64,000 nt of DNA from Skeletonema tropicum (taxonomy: Eukaryota > Bacillariophyta > Thalassiosirophyceae > Thalassiosirales > Thalassiosiraceae): the NCBI GenBank assembly GCA_037178625.1, contig CM074140.1, positions 310,001 through 374,000 on the forward strand. The letters run 5' to 3'. Positions 11,201 to 21,789 of this stretch are shown here, in pieces (position 1 is the stretch's first letter; each line of letters starts with the position of its first letter). A model generated the notes under the pieces. That model did not search any database. It was given only the letters and a program-made list of their open reading frames with translations, and was not told the DNA's origin. A program made the translations under genes and the position numbers.

Positions 11201-11840
11201 TGGTGGTGGTGGATGATGACGCCACTGCAATACCATTGCTCAATGAGGATGACGCACCAGCAGCAGCTGACGCAGTAACATTATTCTCCACTGAATTGAA
11301 ATTATTTCCAGTAAAACTGAGCATGGCCAACTTGACAATCAATCTGACCACATGATAATTGACAGGATTCCATTCGATTTCTCCAGAGCGTAATTTGGCC
11401 GTGAAGGAGAGGAGGCTGGCCACGTCGGTTTCACTGATGGAGGAGTGAGAGGAGGATTGGTTGGTACTTCTATTGTTATTGTTTGTCCATGCTTGTAGAT
11501 TGGTTAGTAGATTATTACTTATATTTGTCCCTTCGTCTTTTTTGTTGCTTGCGCTATCATCCTCTTCACTATCATAATGATCGTCCTTTTGACGACTGTA
11601 AGCACGCTGACTTTCCATCAGCTCCGCCTCCATTTCGGCAGGGAGGGGTAACGTCTTGTCTAGATCCAATGACGTCGAATTCACTGAGGACCGATCGCGA
11701 TTGTTACTGTTACTGGCGGCATCATTATCGTTATTATTATTGGTGCTTTGACGACGATCCAGTTGAGGCTGTGTTTCGGCATCCTCCCAGCTGGTGGAGG
11801 CGGGGCTGCCTTTGCCGTTGCTTTTGGAGCTCATGCTCAT
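5225..11840 (-). CDS. FANCI: FANCI homolog, Fanconi anaemia ID2-complex subunit
   Basis: FANCI pairs with FANCD2 and is monoubiquitinated at stalled forks to start interstrand-crosslink repair in the nucleus. Exon 1 runs from 11840 to about 6890; the remainder is in another frame down to 5225. Introns of 49, 91 or 145 bases around 6844-7000 all restore the frame, so the exact junction is unresolved. The protein is about 2,190 aa against about 1,330 in human, the excess being Ser/Asn-rich inserts in the first 450 residues. Helical-solenoid signatures include 'TPFKLAMGLAVATAV' and 'EIKGCLRRCLTQHQPSVRME'. 'EKRKAAANLLVALL' places Lys1052 (codon 8687-8685) where human FANCI has the ubiquitinated Lys523. 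The C-terminus has 'KKKKKKQK'-type nuclear-localisation clusters and an acidic tail. The start begins the duplicated N-terminus 'MSMSSKSNGKG'. A GGCGGGA box lies about 70 bases upstream. Confidence 0.8.
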
Positions 11841-11908
11841 GGTGCATGTCGATTTTGGCAGTTATTTTTAAAAATTGATGTCGTTGCATGGTGGATGGAT
11901 GAGAAAAA

Positions 11909-11917
11909 GTGGCGGGA
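11909..11917 (+). promoter_or_regulatory. E2F-like GGCGGGA box upstream of FANCI
   Basis: GTGGCGGGA lies about 70 bases upstream of the FANCI start (gene on minus). The truncated copy 2 has the stronger form TTGGCGGGA (14897-14905), while copy 3 matches copy 1. An S-phase control site in front of a replication-repair gene would make sense, but no binding is shown. Confidence 0.4.
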
Positions 11918-12164
11918 GGGTGCAGAGCTAGCAAGGAGAGATTCAGATAGGCATCTTGATCCACTGTCGCATCAAAAAGTCACCACTGAGCAGATCGAAG
12001 ATAGATCCAGCCACCAGGTAGCAGGTACATAGCAGGTAGCAGGCATCAGCATGCAATTTACAATACCATGCCGTCCTTTACTGCGATATCTTCCGCTCAT
12101 CTTCCGCTCATCTTCCGCTCATCTTCAGCTCATCTTCCGTTCTGATAGTCCAATGAAGGCGTTA

Positions 12165-13467
12165 AGTGTCGTTTTGGAAAGCTCTCACCGTGCTCTACCG
12201 ATTAGGCGTATCATAAACTTCATTGGACGACTTTTCACAGATCGTCTCGGTCAGAAACGGGTCAAGAAAGTGACCAGCAGCTATACCAGCAGCTCGGAAT
12301 CGGCTCCACAGCCAGAATTTCACACCAGAATTCAAATTTTGACCAAATCGACAATATGACAACCAATCGAAAGCTCTTTTCACGCTGATTCGATTCGTAC
12401 CATGGATACTATCAAAATTGTAAGCACAGCTCGTCCTCGCTGCCGCTCGAACTCGCAAAAATTGACAACATTGAGAGAGTAAGATCCACTAAACACTGCT
12501 CAGCCTGCGGCATCGCGAAACACACTTCCCTAACGATCAACGTTATCATCAACTGGCCTCGGCTACGCTCGGCCAACAAAGTGACAATCCATCAACAACG
12601 CACCAGCGCCAATACCAATAATACATCATTGTCATTCCACCACCGCACTACCACTACATCATTGTTATTCCATTCCACTTCCACCAACGCCGCCACAGTG
12701 GTATCGTACTTTCCTATCATCGGCGGTGGTGTATATAGTAGCGGTGGTGGAATGAATACAACGATACTAACAATCACATTAATCGCCACCGCCATCACAA
12801 TCACATCCACCACCACCATCTCAACTACTTCTACTTCTTCTTCCTTGGTGAAGCAACACACAACTACCAAGAGTGGTGGTGTATGTGACGGTGACGGCGA
12901 CGGCGACGGCGGTGGTGGATGTGAGTGAGATTGGTAATTGTGTGTGGCGGTGGTGAATGAGGAAGGAGTATTACAATATACACAATAATCAACCTCACAC
13001 CACCGCCGCCACATCCACCACCACCATCATTCGCGATGCCGCAGGCTGAGCAGTGAGTATTATTATTATTATGTATAATACGTCGTGCCAACTGTCATGA
13101 TGAGGCTGTGTTTTAGCGAGGGCGAGCTTGCGAGGCCGAGCAGTGATCATTCAAAGATGACGATACCAACTGTCATTGACGGCGCCCCATTGCAACATCT
13201 GTCTTGAGCGAGTGCGAGCGGCAGCGAGGACGAGCAGTGTTTATTGTTTTAATCGATAGAGATTGGAATGACGATTGCAGCACTGGTCTCATTGTTGATG
13301 TTACTCTCTCTTTTGAAAAATTAAATTGGATTGGGACTGTCGATTTGGAGCTCGATGTGAGGATTCTAGGGGTCGATTTTGTTGAGTCGATTGACAAAGG
13401 ATCGATATTTGTCGTTGATTATAGTACGAATCGATAGAGCGCAACTACAGCTTTCCAAAACGACACT
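12165..13467. repeat. Nested inverted-repeat (foldback-like) block, copy 1
   Basis: Three inverted pairs lie one inside the other: AGTGTCGTTTTGGAAAGCT at 12165-12183 with its complement at 13449-13467 (19 of 19); a 28-base pair at 12429-12456 and 13208-13235 with one mismatch; and a perfect 26-base pair at 12494-12519 and 13030-13055. The centre is simple-sequence DNA rich in ACC/GGT and CAT/ATG triplets, whose apparent open frames on both strands are low-complexity artefacts. A run of four 'CATCTTCCGCT'-like repeats lies just outside, at about 12085-12145. It resembles a foldback element or a decayed inverted duplication. Copies lie at 15149-16451 and 18153-19455. Confidence 0.75.
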
Positions 13468-13622
13468 CATCGCCTCGATACGACAAATACAAGACACGAT
13501 ATCAATGATTTGCTGAATTAAATTGGTACTTAGGAATGCGTCAAGTTGAAGTAGTGATTATTGTATGTTAGTCTATTATCATCTCTCTCTCTTTCATCAC
13601 ACACTCTGCCATTGTATATACA

Positions 13623-13797
13623 TCATTCCAGCAGATAGATATTCAGTTGATTGTCGTGTGCATCCCGAATCTGTCCTTTGCCAACACGAACATTGAAACA
13701 ATGAAACAAAACAAAACAAAACAACACAACCAACTTACCAACTCCTTGGCCAACCGATGATTCTTTTGAGTCAATGCCACTCGATCCACAATCATAA
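13623..13797 (-). pseudogene. Last two exons of a coiled-coil gene, captured in the repeat unit
   Basis: On the minus strand, 13797-13739 reads 'DRVALTQKNHRLAKEL', a charged coiled-coil pattern I associate with a diatom-specific family, and ends exactly at a GTAAGT donor. A 68-base intron to an acceptor at 13671 would join in phase to 'IRDAHDNQLNIYLLE' and a stop at 13623. The upstream part is cut by the unit junction, where the FANCI N-terminus is fused in a different frame, so no simple chimeric protein results. A second copy lies at 16607-16781. The splice model is inference. Confidence 0.4.
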
Positions 13798-14838
13798 TAC
13801 AGCACCTACTCCATCTCCACCATCACCATCATTATCATTGCCAATGCTTTCAATGACATGACCCGGATTCAACCTCACCACCTGCGAAATCTCATCAGCA
13901 TCCATTCTCGCCAGAAAATGATCCAGCAATAAATCCACCGCTGTTGTACTGCCACCACTACTACTATAGCTCGCAGTACCACTTGCAGATGTGACATCTT
14001 CCAATACTACAGAGGGCAATAAATGATCAAGTACGATGGATTGAATCAATTTGGCATTCCATACTCCCGCCATGGAAGAAGATGAGGAGGAGGACGACGA
14101 ATGGAGTGAGGCAAAGGGTAATATACCATCCGTAAGTAATCGTCGTGCAAATTGTACCTCCATTGATGACGCTGCAGTATTGTTTCCACTATTCGCTGTG
14201 GCGGTGGTGGTGGTGGATGATGACGCCACTGCAATACCATTGCTCAATGAGGATGACGCACCAGCAGCAGCTGACGCAGTAACATTATTCTCCACTGAAT
14301 TGAAATTATTTCCAGTAAAACTGAGCATGGCCAACTTGACAATCAATCTGACCACATGATAATTGACAGGATTCCATTCGATTTCTCCAGAGCGTAATTT
14401 GGCCGTGAAGGAGAGGAGGCTGGCCACGTCGGTTTCACTGATGGAGGAGTGAGAGGAGGATTGGTTGGTATTGTTATTGTTTGTCCATGCTTGTAGATTG
14501 GTTAGTAGATTATTACTTATATTTGTCCCTTCGTCTTTTTTGTTGCTTGCGCTATCATCCTCTTCACTATCATAATGATCGTCCTTTTGACGACTGTAAG
14601 CACGCTGACTTTCCATCAGCTCCGCCTCCATTTCGGCAGGGAGGGGTAACGTCTTGTCTAGATCCAATGACGTCGAATTCACTGAGGACCGATCGCGATT
14701 GTTACTGTTACTGGCGGCGTCATTATCGTTATTATTATTGGTGCTTTGACGACGATCCAGTTGAGGCTGTGTTTCGGCATCCTCCCAGCTGGTGGAGGCG
14801 GGGCTGCCTTTGCCGTTGCTTTTGGAGCTCATGCTCAT
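13792..14838 (-). pseudogene. Truncated FANCI 5' copy 2 (348 codons)
   Basis: Nearly identical to FANCI residues 1-345 and intact up to the unit junction, where it runs into foreign sequence and stops ('GVGAVL'). It lacks two codons (Arg-Ser) in the Asn run relative to copies 1 and 3. It keeps the FANCI promoter region with TTGGCGGGA, so a short transcript is conceivable. It contains none of the ubiquitination or C-terminal regions and should not act as FANCI. Confidence 0.85.
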
Positions 14839-14896
14839 GGTGCATGTCGATTTTGGCAGTTATTTTTAAAAATTGATGTCATGGTGGATGAGAAAA

Positions 14897-14905
14897 TTGG
14901 CGGGA
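14897..14905 (+). promoter_or_regulatory. E2F-like TTGGCGGGA in FANCI copy 2 promoter
   Basis: It lies 59 bases upstream of the truncated copy start. The wider word AAAATTGGCGGGAGGG (14893-14908) is identical to a stretch in the arm of the MITE at 372-1006 (about 890-905). Confidence 0.35.
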
Positions 14906-15148
14906 GGGTGCAGAGCTAGCAGGGAGAGATTCAGATAGGCATCTTGATCCACTGTCGCATCAAAAAGTCACCACTGAGCAGATCGAAGATAGATCCAGCC
15001 ACCAGGTAGCAGGTAGCAGGTAGCAGGCATCAGCATGCAATTTACAATACCATGCCGTCCTTTACTGCGATATCTTCCGCTCATCTTCCGCTCATCTTCC
15101 GCTCATCTTCAGCTCATCTTCCGTTCTGATAGTCCAATGAAGGCGTTA

Positions 15149-16451
15149 AGTGTCGTTTTGGAAAGCTCTCACCGTGCTCTACCGATTAGGCGTATCATAA
15201 ACTTCATTGGACGACTTTTCACAGATCGTCTCGGTCAGAAACGGGTCAAGAAAGTGACCAGCAGCTATACCAGCAGCTCGGAATCGGCTCCACAGCCAGA
15301 ATTTCACACCAGAATTCAAATTTTGACCAAATCGACAATATGACAACCAATCGAAAGCTCTTTTCACGCTGATTCGATTCGTACCATGGATACTATCAAA
15401 ATTGTAAGCACAGCTCGTCCTCGCTGCCGCTCGAACTCGCAAAAATTGACAACATTGAGAGAGTAAGATCCACTAAACACTGCTCAGCCTGCGGCATCGC
15501 GAAACACACTTCCCTAACGATCAACGTTATCATCAACTGGCCTCGGCTACGCTCGGCCAACAAAGTGACAATCCATCAACAACGCACCAGCGCCAATACC
15601 AATAATACATCATTGTCATTCCACCACCGCACTACCACTACATCATTGTTATTCCATTCCACTTCCACCAACGCCGCCACAGTGGTATCGTACTTTCCTA
15701 TCATCGGCGGTGGTGTATATAGTAGCGGTGGTGGAATGAATACAACGATACTAACAATCACATTAATCGCCACCGCCATCACAATCACATCCACCACCAC
15801 CATCTCAACTACTTCTACTTCTTCTTCCTTGGTGAAGCAACACACAACTACCAAGAGTGGTGGTGTATGTGACGGTGACGGCGACGGCGACGGCGGTGGT
15901 GGATGTGAGTGAGATTGGTAATTGTGTGTGGCGGTGGTGAATGAGGAAGGAGTATTACAATATACACAATAATCAACCTCACACCACCGCCGCCACATCC
16001 ACCACCACCATCATTCGCGATGCCGCAGGCTGAGCAGTGAGTATTATTATTATTATGTATAATACGTCGTGCCAACTGTCATGATGAGGCTGTGTTTTAG
16101 CGAGGGCGAGCTTGCGAGGCCGAGCAGTGATCATTCAAAGATGACGATACCAACTGTCATTGACGGCGCCCCATTGCAACATCTGTCTTGAGCGAGTGCG
16201 AGCGGCAGCGAGGACGAGCAGTGTTTATTGTTTTAATCGATAGAGATTGGAATGACGATTGCAGCACTGGTCTCATTGTTGATGTTACTCTCTCTTTTGA
16301 AAAATTAAATTGGATTGGGACTGTCGATTTGGAGCTCGATGTGAGGATTCTAGGGGTCGATTTTGTTGAGTCGATTGACAAAGGATCGATATTTGTCGTT
16401 GATTATAGTACGAATCGATAGAGCGCAACTACAGCTTTCCAAAACGACACT
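15149..16451. repeat. Nested inverted-repeat block, copy 2
   Basis: Same structure as 12165-13467, shifted by 2984 bases within unit 2. The outer 19-base arms are intact at both ends. Confidence 0.75.
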
Positions 16452-16606
16452 CATCGCCTCGATACGACAAATACAAGACACGATATCAATGATTTGCTGA
16501 ATTAAATTGGTACTTAGGAATGCGTCAAGTTGAAGTAGTGATTATTGTATGTTAGTCTATTATCATCTCTCTCTCTTTCATCACACACTCTGCCATTGTA
16601 TATACA

Positions 16607-16781
16607 TCATTCCAGCAGATAGATATTCAGTTGATTGTCGTGTGCATCCCGAATCTGTCCTTTGCCAACACGAACATTGAAACAATGAAACAAAACAAAA
16701 CAAAACAACACAACCAACTTACCAACTCCTTGGCCAACCGATGATTCTTTTGAGTCAATGCCACTCGATCCACAATCATAA
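16607..16781 (-). pseudogene. Coiled-coil gene tail exons, copy 2
   Basis: Same sequence as 13623-13797, again cut by the next FANCI 5' copy. Unit 3 has lost its equivalent. Confidence 0.4.
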
Positions 16782-17828
16782 TACAGCACCTACTCCATCT
16801 CCACCATCACCATCATTATCATTGCCAATGCTTTCAATGACATGACCCGGATTCAACCTCACCACCTGCGAAATCTCATCCGCATCCATTCTCGCCAGAA
16901 AATGATCCAACAATAAATCCACCGCTGTTGTACTCCCATCACTACTACTATAACTCGCAGTACCACTTGCAGATGTGACATCTTCCAATACTACAGAGGG
17001 CAATAAATGATCAAGTACGATGGATTGAATCAATTTGGCATTCCATACTCCCGCCATGGAAGAAGATGAGGAGGAGGACGACGAATGGAGTGAGGCAAAG
17101 GGTAATATACCATCCGTAAGTAATCGTCGTGCAAATTGTACCTCCATTGATGACGCTGCAGTATTGTTTCCACTATTCGCTGTGGCGGTGGTGGTGGTGG
17201 ATGATGACGCCACTGCAATACCATTGCTCAATGAGGATGACGCACCAGCAGCAGCTGACGCAGTAACATTATTCTCCACTGAATTGAAATTATTTCCAGT
17301 AAAACTGAGCATGGCCAACTTGACAATCAATCTGACCACATGATAATTGACAGGATTCCATTCGATTTCTCCAGAGCGTAATTTGGCCGTGAAGGAGAGG
17401 AGGCTGGCCACGTCGGTTTCACTGATGGAGGAGTGAGAGGAGGATTGGTTGGTACTTCTATTGTTATTGTTTGTCCATGCTTGTAGATTGGTTAGTAGAT
17501 TATTACTTATATTTGTCCCTTCGTCTTTTTTGTTGCTTGCGCTATCATCCTCTTCACTATCATAATGATCGTCCTTTTGACGACTGTAAGCACGCTGACT
17601 TTCCATCAGCTCCGCCTCCATTTCGGCAGGGAGGGGTAACGTCTTGTCTAGATCCAATGACGTCGAATTCACTGAGGACCGATCGCGATTGTTACTGTTA
17701 CTGGCGGCATCATTATCGTTATTATTATTGGTGCTTTGACGACGATCCAGTTGAGGCTGTGTTTCGGCATCCTCCCAGCTGGTGGAGGCGGGGCTGCCTT
17801 TGCCGTTGCTTTTGGAGCTCATGCTCAT
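16776..17828 (-). pseudogene. Truncated FANCI 5' copy 3 (350 codons)
   Basis: Same truncation and ending as copy 2. It keeps the Arg-Ser codons and promoter form of copy 1, but shares the copy-2 left end (Val in 'SQVVRLNPG', where the intact gene has Met). It is therefore a mosaic of copies 1 and 2. Confidence 0.85.
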
Positions 17829-19684
17829 GGTGCATGTCGATTTTGGCAGTTATTTTTAAAAATTGATGTCGTTGCATGGTGGATGGATGAGAAAAAGTGG
17901 CGGGAGGGTGCAGAGCTAGCAAGGAGAGATTCAGATAGGCATCTTGATCCACTGTCGCATCAAAAAGTCACCACTGAGCAGATCGAAGATAGATCCAGCC
18001 ACCAGGTAGCAGGTACATAGCAGGTAGCAGGCATCAGCATGCAATTTACAATACCATGCCGTCCTTTACTGCGATATCTTCCGCTCATCTTCCGCTCATC
18101 TTCCGCTCATCTTCAGCTCATCTTCCGTTCTGATAGTCCAATGAAGGCGTTAAGTGTCGTTTTGGAAAGCTCTCACCGTGCTCTACCGATTAGGCGTATC
18201 ATAAACTTCATTGGACGACTTTTCACAGATCGTCTCGGTCAGAAACGGGTCAAGAAAGTGACCAGCAGCTATACCAGCAGCTCGGAATCGGCTCCACAGC
18301 CAGAATTTCACACCAGAATTCAAATTTTGACCAAATCGACAATATGACAACCAATCGAAAGCTCTTTTCACGCTGATTCGATTCGTACCATGGATACTAT
18401 CAAAATTGTAAGCACAGCTCGTCCTCGCTGCCGCTCGAACTCGCAAAAATTGACAACATTGAGAGAGTAAGATCCACTAAACACTGCTCAGCCTGCGGCA
18501 TCGCGAAACACACTTCCCTAACGATCAACGTTATCATCAACTGGCCTCGGCTACGCTCGGCCAACAAAGTGACAATCCATCAACAACGCACCAGCGCCAA
18601 TACCAATAATACATCATTGTCATTCCACCACCGCACTACCACTACATCATTGTTATTCCATTCCACTTCCACCAACGCCGCCACAGTGGTATCGTACTTT
18701 CCTATCATCGGCGGTGGTGTATATAGTAGCGGTGGTGGAATGAATACAACGATACTAACAATCACATTAATCGCCACCGCCATCACAATCACATCCACCA
18801 CCACCATCTCAACTACTTCTACTTCTTCTTCCTTGGTGAAGCAACACACAACTACCAAGAGTGGTGGTGTATGTGACGGTGACGGCGACGGCGACGGCGG
18901 TGGTGGATGTGAGTGAGATTGGTAATTGTGTGTGGCGGTGGTGAATGAGGAAGGAGTATTACAATATACACAATAATCAACCTCACACCACCGCCGCCAC
19001 ATCCACCACCACCATCATTCGCGATGCCGCAGGCTGAGCAGTGAGTATTATTATTATTATGTATAATACGTCGTGCCAACTGTCATGATGAGGCTGTGTT
19101 TTAGCGAGGGCGAGCTTGCGAGGCCGAGCAGTGATCATTCAAAGATGACGATACCAACTGTCATTGACGGCGCCCCATTGCAACATCTGTCTTGAGCGAG
19201 TGCGAGCGGCAGCGAGGACGAGCAGTGTTTATTGTTTTAATCGATAGAGATTGGAATGACGATTGCAGCACTGGTCTCATTGTTGATGTTACTCTCTCTT
19301 TTGAAAAATTAAATTGGATTGGGACTGTCGATTTGGAGCTCGATGTGAGGATTCTAGGGGTCGATTTTGTTGAGTCGATTGACAAAGGATCGATATTTGT
19401 CGTTGATTATAGTACGAATCGATAGAGCGCAACTACAGCTTTCCAAAACGACACTCATCGCCTCGATACGACAAATACAAGACACGATATCAATGATTTG
19501 CTGAATTAAATTGGTACTTAGGAATGCGTCAAGTTGAAGTAGTGATTATTGTATGTTAGTCTATTATCATCTCTCTCTCTCTCTCTTTCATCACACACTC
19601 TGCCATTGTATATACATCATTCCAGCAGATAGATATTCAGTTGATTGTCGTGTGCATCCCGAATCTCTCCTTTGCCAACACGAA
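16784..19684. repeat. Tandem unit 3 of 3, right end deleted
   Basis: Colinear with units 1 and 2 until 'CCAACACGAACA' at about 19684. It then jumps directly to an internal FANCI segment, losing the coiled-coil exons. The CT run near 19570 is two CT units longer than in the other copies. Confidence 0.9.
18153..19455. repeat. Nested inverted-repeat block, copy 3
   Basis: Same structure as copies 1 and 2, shifted by 3004 bases relative to copy 2. Confidence 0.75.
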
Positions 19685-20027
19685 CACCGTGAAGGAGAGG
19701 AGGCTGGCCACGTCGGTTTCACTGATGGAGGAGTGAGAGGAGGATTGGTTGGTATTGTTATTGTTTGTCCATGCTTGTAGATTGGTTAGTAGATTATTAC
19801 TTATATTTGTCCCTTCGTCTTTTTTGTTGCTTGCGCTATCATCCTCTTCACTATCATAATGATCGTCCTTTTGACGACTGTAAGCACGCTGACTTTCCAT
19901 CAGCTCCGCCTCCATTTCGGCAGGGAGGGGTAACGTCTTGTCTAGATCCAATGACGTCGAATTCACTGAGGACCGATCGCGATTGTTACTGTTACTGTTA
20001 CTGGCGGCATCATTATCGTTATTATTT
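19685..20027 (-). pseudogene. FANCI fragment, fourth partial copy
   Basis: About 340 bases matching FANCI codons around 20-135, including 'LPAEMEAELMESQRAYSRQK'. It lacks the Arg-Ser codons, like copy 2, and has one extra GTTACT unit. Both ends are abrupt: the left is fused to the unit-3 tail and the right runs into the DUF6824 gene upstream region near 20030. Confidence 0.85.
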
Positions 20028-20164
20028 TCAGAACAACGAACCGAGCCTAATTTCTTCGCTTGTTATTGTACTCCTATGATTGTCTCTTCGGTTGTACTTC
20101 TTATATGTAAGGAGAGGTGTTACGCATAGTGGACTTGACAGTTTTACTCCCAATACTTCTTAGA

Positions 20165-20230
20165 GTAATCACTGCTCAGTTAGATTCTGCAGCCAGGGTA
20201 ATCACTGCTCAGTTAAATTCTGCAGCCAGG
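20165..20230 (+). repeat. 33-bp tandem duplication upstream of the DUF6824 gene
   Basis: Two copies of a 33-base word beginning GTAATCACTGCTCAGTTA and ending CTGCAGCCAGG, with one difference, 48 bases before the start codon. They lie in the probable promoter or 5' UTR. Confidence 0.8.
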
Positions 20231-20277
20231 TCCAAAATCGAGAGTGAAAGTGAATTATCCATCGCTCAAAAAGAATA

Positions 20278-21789
20278 ATGAAGCCAACTGATAGCGATGT
20301 TCTGTCAGGCCGTGGAGCTTGGTGCAATCAACACCCCGGCAATGAGCAATTTCGGAAGATGATTAAGAAGCAGAAGGTAGGATATTTTTTGTATAGTCCC
20401 AATATTTTTCTTTCTCCCAATTGCCGAACGTATGAAATGATAGCTGAGTTATAATCCCAATCCTCCACATTCCACTGTTTTTCCACAAAGGATGTCTACA
20501 TGTCTGGCACGAAAAAGCAAAAGATGGACATCTCCAAGGCCATCGCTGAAGCCGTCTATTCGAAGAATCCCCCCGGTAGATTTCTCAAAAGGTGTTCTGA
20601 AACTGGTCAATGGAAGAAGCTGTCGAACAGAGAAGCAACCGATAGGGTAGTGCAAGCGATGGCGTATGCCAGTAGAGGAAAGGATGAATCGAAACGGAGG
20701 AGAGAAGAACTGCGACGTTCCCTTCGAATATCACGGCAGCAGCGCGTTGATCGATCGGTTCATCTTGAACAAGACGAGACAACGAATCAGGTGTTGAATC
20801 AAAATAAGTCCACTTCCGTGACAAGTCATGAGCTTGCTGCCCGACGTGGAGGGGCAGTAGGCACATGGAATAACACACAATCTGCAACTGACCTACTTCG
20901 TATGCCTGGAACTGGAATTTCCAATCTACAGCAGCAACTTCATCTTCTACAGCAATTGCATCAATCTAGCACTAGCGCAGTTCCCACCCTCCCAACATCT
21001 GCAGACAATACTTCCATCAATGAAAGCGTAAATCAGAATGGATTGATCCAGTTACTTCTCCAGACGCTGCAGCAGCAGCAGCAACAACAACAACAACAAC
21101 TTCCTCAGCTTCAGTACACCTTGGGTACCCCGAATAATTCTTTGGGGATGACTCATCATCTGCTGAATCAGGCACAGCAGCAACAGCTTCTCCATCATCT
21201 CTTGAATCAGCAGAATGTGCACCCATCTGCTTCACTTCCTATGTCAATCTCCACATCTGCCCCATTCTTGAGGGGGCATCAACCTCAGTCAGCTGCTAAT
21301 CTCTTATTGAATCTGCAGCAGCAATCGAATCTTCCATCGTCAAATGCACATTTGCTCAGCAACGTGCTGAGCCATTTACAACGCCAACCAAATCCAAGCG
21401 TAGGGGTAGGGATATCCAACGCTCCTCAGTGCCAGCAAACGAATCAACTACAACGCAATATGATACTGCAGCAAAATCAGTTGCTGGCGTCAACTCCGGG
21501 CAACACTTCTAATCAGTTGCCGTTTTGGCTGCAGCAACAGTTGGATCCGCGCCTTCCACAGGCATTGTCCGCAACAACTTTACGGCAGTTTCAACTACAC
21601 TTGCAGGGCCTTCCACCGCCATCGATCAATTCTACTGGGATGACTTCAGCCAATATTGCTACTGAATCTGCGACGCAAGAGGAGAGCAAAGATAGAACGA
21701 CGGTGACTAGATTATTCACTCGTCTTGCTTCATGTTGGTGTTGGTGTCATTCATTAGAGATGAATCACTGCATAGATAGTGAACAATAA
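20278..21789 (+). CDS. DUF6824 domain protein, Gln-rich tail, 2 exons
   Basis: Exon 1 (20278-20376) encodes 'DVLSGRGAWCNQHPGNEQFR'. The 114-base intron 20377-20490 has consensus ends and phase 0, and exon 2 runs 20491-21789, for 465 aa. The domain continues as 'KKQKMDISKAIAEAVYSKNP' and 'PGRFLKR', then 'GQWKKLSNREATDRVVQAMA'. This is the 'GRG..NxHxGNxxFR ... PPGRFLKR' pattern of DUF6824, a family very numerous in diatoms and of unproven function, possibly DNA-associated. The rest is Gln/Leu/Ser-rich with polyQ near 21070-21105, as in many transcription regulators. The gene starts about 250 bases right of the triplication breakpoint, so its promoter may have been altered by the rearrangement. 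Confidence 0.88.

Larger units (their letters stand above)
10798..13797. repeat. Tandem unit 1 of 3 (about 3.0 kb)
   Basis: This is the ancestral-looking copy. It holds the first ~345 codons of the intact FANCI gene, its promoter, a 1.3-kb nested-palindrome block (12165-13467) and the tail exons of another minus-strand gene (13623-13797). Homology to units 2 and 3 begins at 'GCACCTACTCC' near 10800. The unit ends at the same word near 13800, so the junction uses short microhomology. Confidence 0.9.
13798..16783. repeat. Tandem unit 2 of 3
   Basis: A near-identical copy of unit 1. Small differences cluster in the FANCI 5' region: a two-codon deletion, ATGGTGGATG in place of a longer promoter stretch, and 'AGGTAGCAGGTAGCAGG' in place of 'AGGTACATAGCAGG'. 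The nested-palindrome block and coiled-coil exons show almost no change. Confidence 0.9.

Noticed and set aside
12581..13091. Several long open frames on both strands (Thr/Ser-, Val- and Pro/His-rich)
   Set aside because: They lie in triplet-like simple sequence within the nested-palindrome block and have no protein-like composition; the same frames recur in each tandem copy only because the DNA does.
13792..14838. Functional FANCI isoform gene or in-frame chimera with the coiled-coil exons
   Set aside because: The FANCI frame meets a stop right after the junction and the coiled-coil exon is in a different frame.
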